DNA from: Myxococcales bacterium
GTDB taxonomy: Bacteria > Myxococcota_A > Bradymonadia > UBA7976 > UBA1532
Assembly (NCBI GenBank): GCA_020633555.1
Contig: JACKDL010000017.1
Location: forward strand, 86,525-150,524
Length of the DNA stretch: 64,000 nucleotides
Direction of reading: 5' to 3'
The first letter of the stretch is position 1, and every line of letters begins with the position of its first letter. Below are positions 62,788 through 64,000 of this stretch, piece by piece. Made by a program: the position numbers and the translations under genes. The notes beneath the pieces are model-generated. The model saw only the letters and a list, made by a program, of their open reading frames with translations. It made no database searches and was not told the origin of the DNA.

Positions 62788-64000
62788 CAGTAGCTGACCT
62801 CGAAGAGCTGCACCGGCTCGGCCCGGCCCGTCACGGGCCGGCGGCCCACCGGCGCGTACTCGAAGCCGTCCCCGGCGGCGTCGCGGGTGGCTCGGGTGAT
62901 GAGGATCTGGTTGGGCCGGGCGATGCCCTCGAGACGGGCGGCCACGTTCACCGCGTCGCCAATGGCCGTGTACTCCATGCGCGACTCCGAGCCCACGTTG
63001 CCCACCACCGCCTCGCCGCTGTTGATCCCGATGGCGAGCTGAAGGTCCACCCCGAAGCGGGCCTGCCAGCCGGCGCCGGCGGCCTCGACCCAGCGCATCA
63101 TGTCCTCGGCAGCCAGCAGGGCGCGCTCGGCGTGATCGCCCTGGGGGTTGGGGGCGCCCCACACGGCCATCACGCAGTCGCCGATGAACTTGTCGATGGT
63201 GCCGCCGTGGCGGAACACGATGTCCGTCAGCAGGGTGAACAGCTCGTTGAGCACCGTCACCACCACCTCGGCGGGCTGGCTCTCGGCCAGGGGCGTGAAG
63301 CCCACCACGTCGGCAAACAGCACGGTGATGTCGGTGCGCTGCCCGCCCAGGCGCATGTCCTGCTCGCGGGCCACCACCCGCTCGACGATCTCGCGGGGCA
63401 GGTAGCGGCCCAGGTCCGTGCGGATGGCGGCCTCGTTCAGGAGCTGCTGCTCGCTCTCCTTCAGCCGGCGCGAGGCCGCGCTCATCACCTGGCCGAGCAT
63501 GGCCAGCTCGTCGCGGGTCTGCACCTGCACCTCGCCCCCGAAGCGGCGGGCGGCCAGCTCGGTGGCGAAGTGCGCCAGATCCCGCACGGGCCGCGTGATC
63601 CGGCGCGCCATCACCAGCGCGAGCAGCACGGCCGCCAGGATGGCCGCGGCGATGGTGCCGATGACGATGCGGCGCATGGTCTGCAGGCGGCCGTAGACCA
63701 CCGCCTGGGGCTGGCGGACCACAACGGTGAAGGGCCAGCCGGGCACGGCCACCACCGCGGCCGTGACGGGCTCGCCGCCCACCGGGTACTCCACCGAGGG
63801 GGCCACGCCGGCGGTGGTGGCCTTGGCGGCCTGGGCCACGGGGGGCTCCACTGGCCCCGGGGCGCCGCCGAGCAGCACCTGACCGGCGTGCACCAGCCGC
63901 AGCGGGTCGCGCTGGTCGGGGAAGTGGGCGCGGCTCAGCCGCTCGATGCGGGCGGCCACGGGGCCCAGGCTCAGGTGGCCGCTCAGGGCGCCCGTACGCT
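62787..64000 (-). CDS. Class III adenylate/guanylate cyclase with HAMP, N-terminus outside the window
   Basis: The frame continues past the window edge, so the sensor domain is incomplete; the visible extracellular part ends in a segment resembling a Cache domain. One transmembrane helix (RIVIGTIAAAILAAVLLAL) is followed by HAMP (RRITRPVRDLAHFATELAA) and a class III cyclase domain. It carries the metal-binding FADVVGF, the purine-specifying K in DKFIGD and D in AIGDAVNVAARLEG, and the catalytic N and R. The K/D pair favours ATP, giving cAMP from an extracellular signal. It shares a TGATG junction with the kinase downstream. Confidence 0.93.
   Translation of the reverse strand, partial: RTGALSGHLSLGPVAARIERLSRAHFPDQRDPLRLVHAGQVLLGGAPGPVEPPVAQAAKATTAGVAPSVEYPVGGEPVTAAVVAVPGWPFTVVVRQPQAVVYGRLQTMRRIVIGTIAAAILAAVLLALVMARRITRPVRDLAHFATELAARRFGGEVQVQTRDELAMLGQVMSAASRRLKESEQQLLNEAAIRTDLGRYLPREIVERVVAREQDMRLGGQRTDITVLFADVVGFTPLAESQPAEVVVTVLNELFTLLTDIVFRHGGTIDKFIGDCVMAVWGAPNPQGDHAERALLAAEDMMRWVEAAGAGWQARFGVDLQLAIGINSGEAVVGNVGSESRMEYTAIGDAVNVAARLEGIARPNQILITRATRDAAGDGFEYAPVGRRPVTGRAEPVQLFEVSY

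Overview
The window is very GC-rich and reads as a chromosomal segment of a myxobacterium-like organism (phylum Myxococcota or a close relative). The basis is mixed. One protein ends in a textbook MYXO-CTERM sorting signal. There are many lipoproteins with Gly-rich GGMGG/GGAGG linkers, giant secreted PKD-repeat proteins, a Ser/Thr kinase coupled to a class III cyclase, a PilT-type ATPase and a FrzS/AglZ-like pseudo-receiver coiled-coil protein. I see no tRNA, rRNA, CRISPR array, intact insertion sequence or prophage. No finer taxonomic placement is justified from the sequence alone.

Layout. 1-15.2 kb: two tandem paralogous giant exported proteins (alpha-toroid-like N-terminus, about 13 PKD/Ig repeats, helical region, C-terminal Ig-like domain); the first is cut by the window edge. 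15.3-19.9 kb: a TraB/PrgY-type membrane protein, a PilT-like ATPase, a degenerate RumA/TrmA-like protein and a small hypothetical. 19.9-23.8 kb: two paralogous ASH/PKD-type lipoproteins. 23.9-29.1 kb: two coupled M1 aminopeptidases, one a lipoprotein and one without signal. 29.2-33.9 kb: an MBL-fold hydrolase, a propeller-like lipoprotein and a four-gene translationally coupled operon containing a thioredoxin-fold protein without its CxxC. 34.0-36.8 kb: a three-gene cassette of two unknown proteins and an unusual ATP-dependent ligase. 36.9-40.4 kb: housekeeping genes (infA, trpS, a HAD phosphatase, ppa) and one orphan gene. 40.4-47.3 kb: a transposase remnant, then a same-strand run from the FrzS/AglZ-like protein through thymidine phosphorylase and NupC to a frameshifted SpoU methylase. 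47.4-55.2 kb: a DUF2156 membrane enzyme, a frameshifted T2SSF-like gene, a YqiA-like esterase, small membrane, SEC-C and lipoprotein genes, and a truncated oxidoreductase fragment. 55.2-60.8 kb: a coupled operon of propeller lipoprotein, SUMF1-like protein and PHB-depolymerase-like esterase, then an LCM-type methyltransferase and the MYXO-CTERM protein. 60.8-61.4 kb: a small charged protein behind a promoter with two perfect 15-bp palindromes. 61.5-64 kb: a Ser/Thr kinase with a C-terminal pseudo-receiver, coupled to a class III cyclase that runs off the window.

How the genes work together. Most gene groups are tightly packed and joined by GTGA, ATGA or TGATG overlaps, so translational coupling looks like the dominant mode of co-expression. 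Themes are envelope display (PKD, ASH and propeller lipoproteins, MYXO-CTERM), extracellular or periplasmic hydrolysis (M1 peptidase lipoprotein, secreted esterase), nucleoside salvage (NupC plus DeoA) and signalling through domains that have lost their phosphoacceptor residues. The best candidates for undescribed biology are the ligase cassette (34013-36821), the catalytically degenerate RumA-like protein, the redox-dead thioredoxin operon, and the doubly palindromic promoter at 60881-60932.
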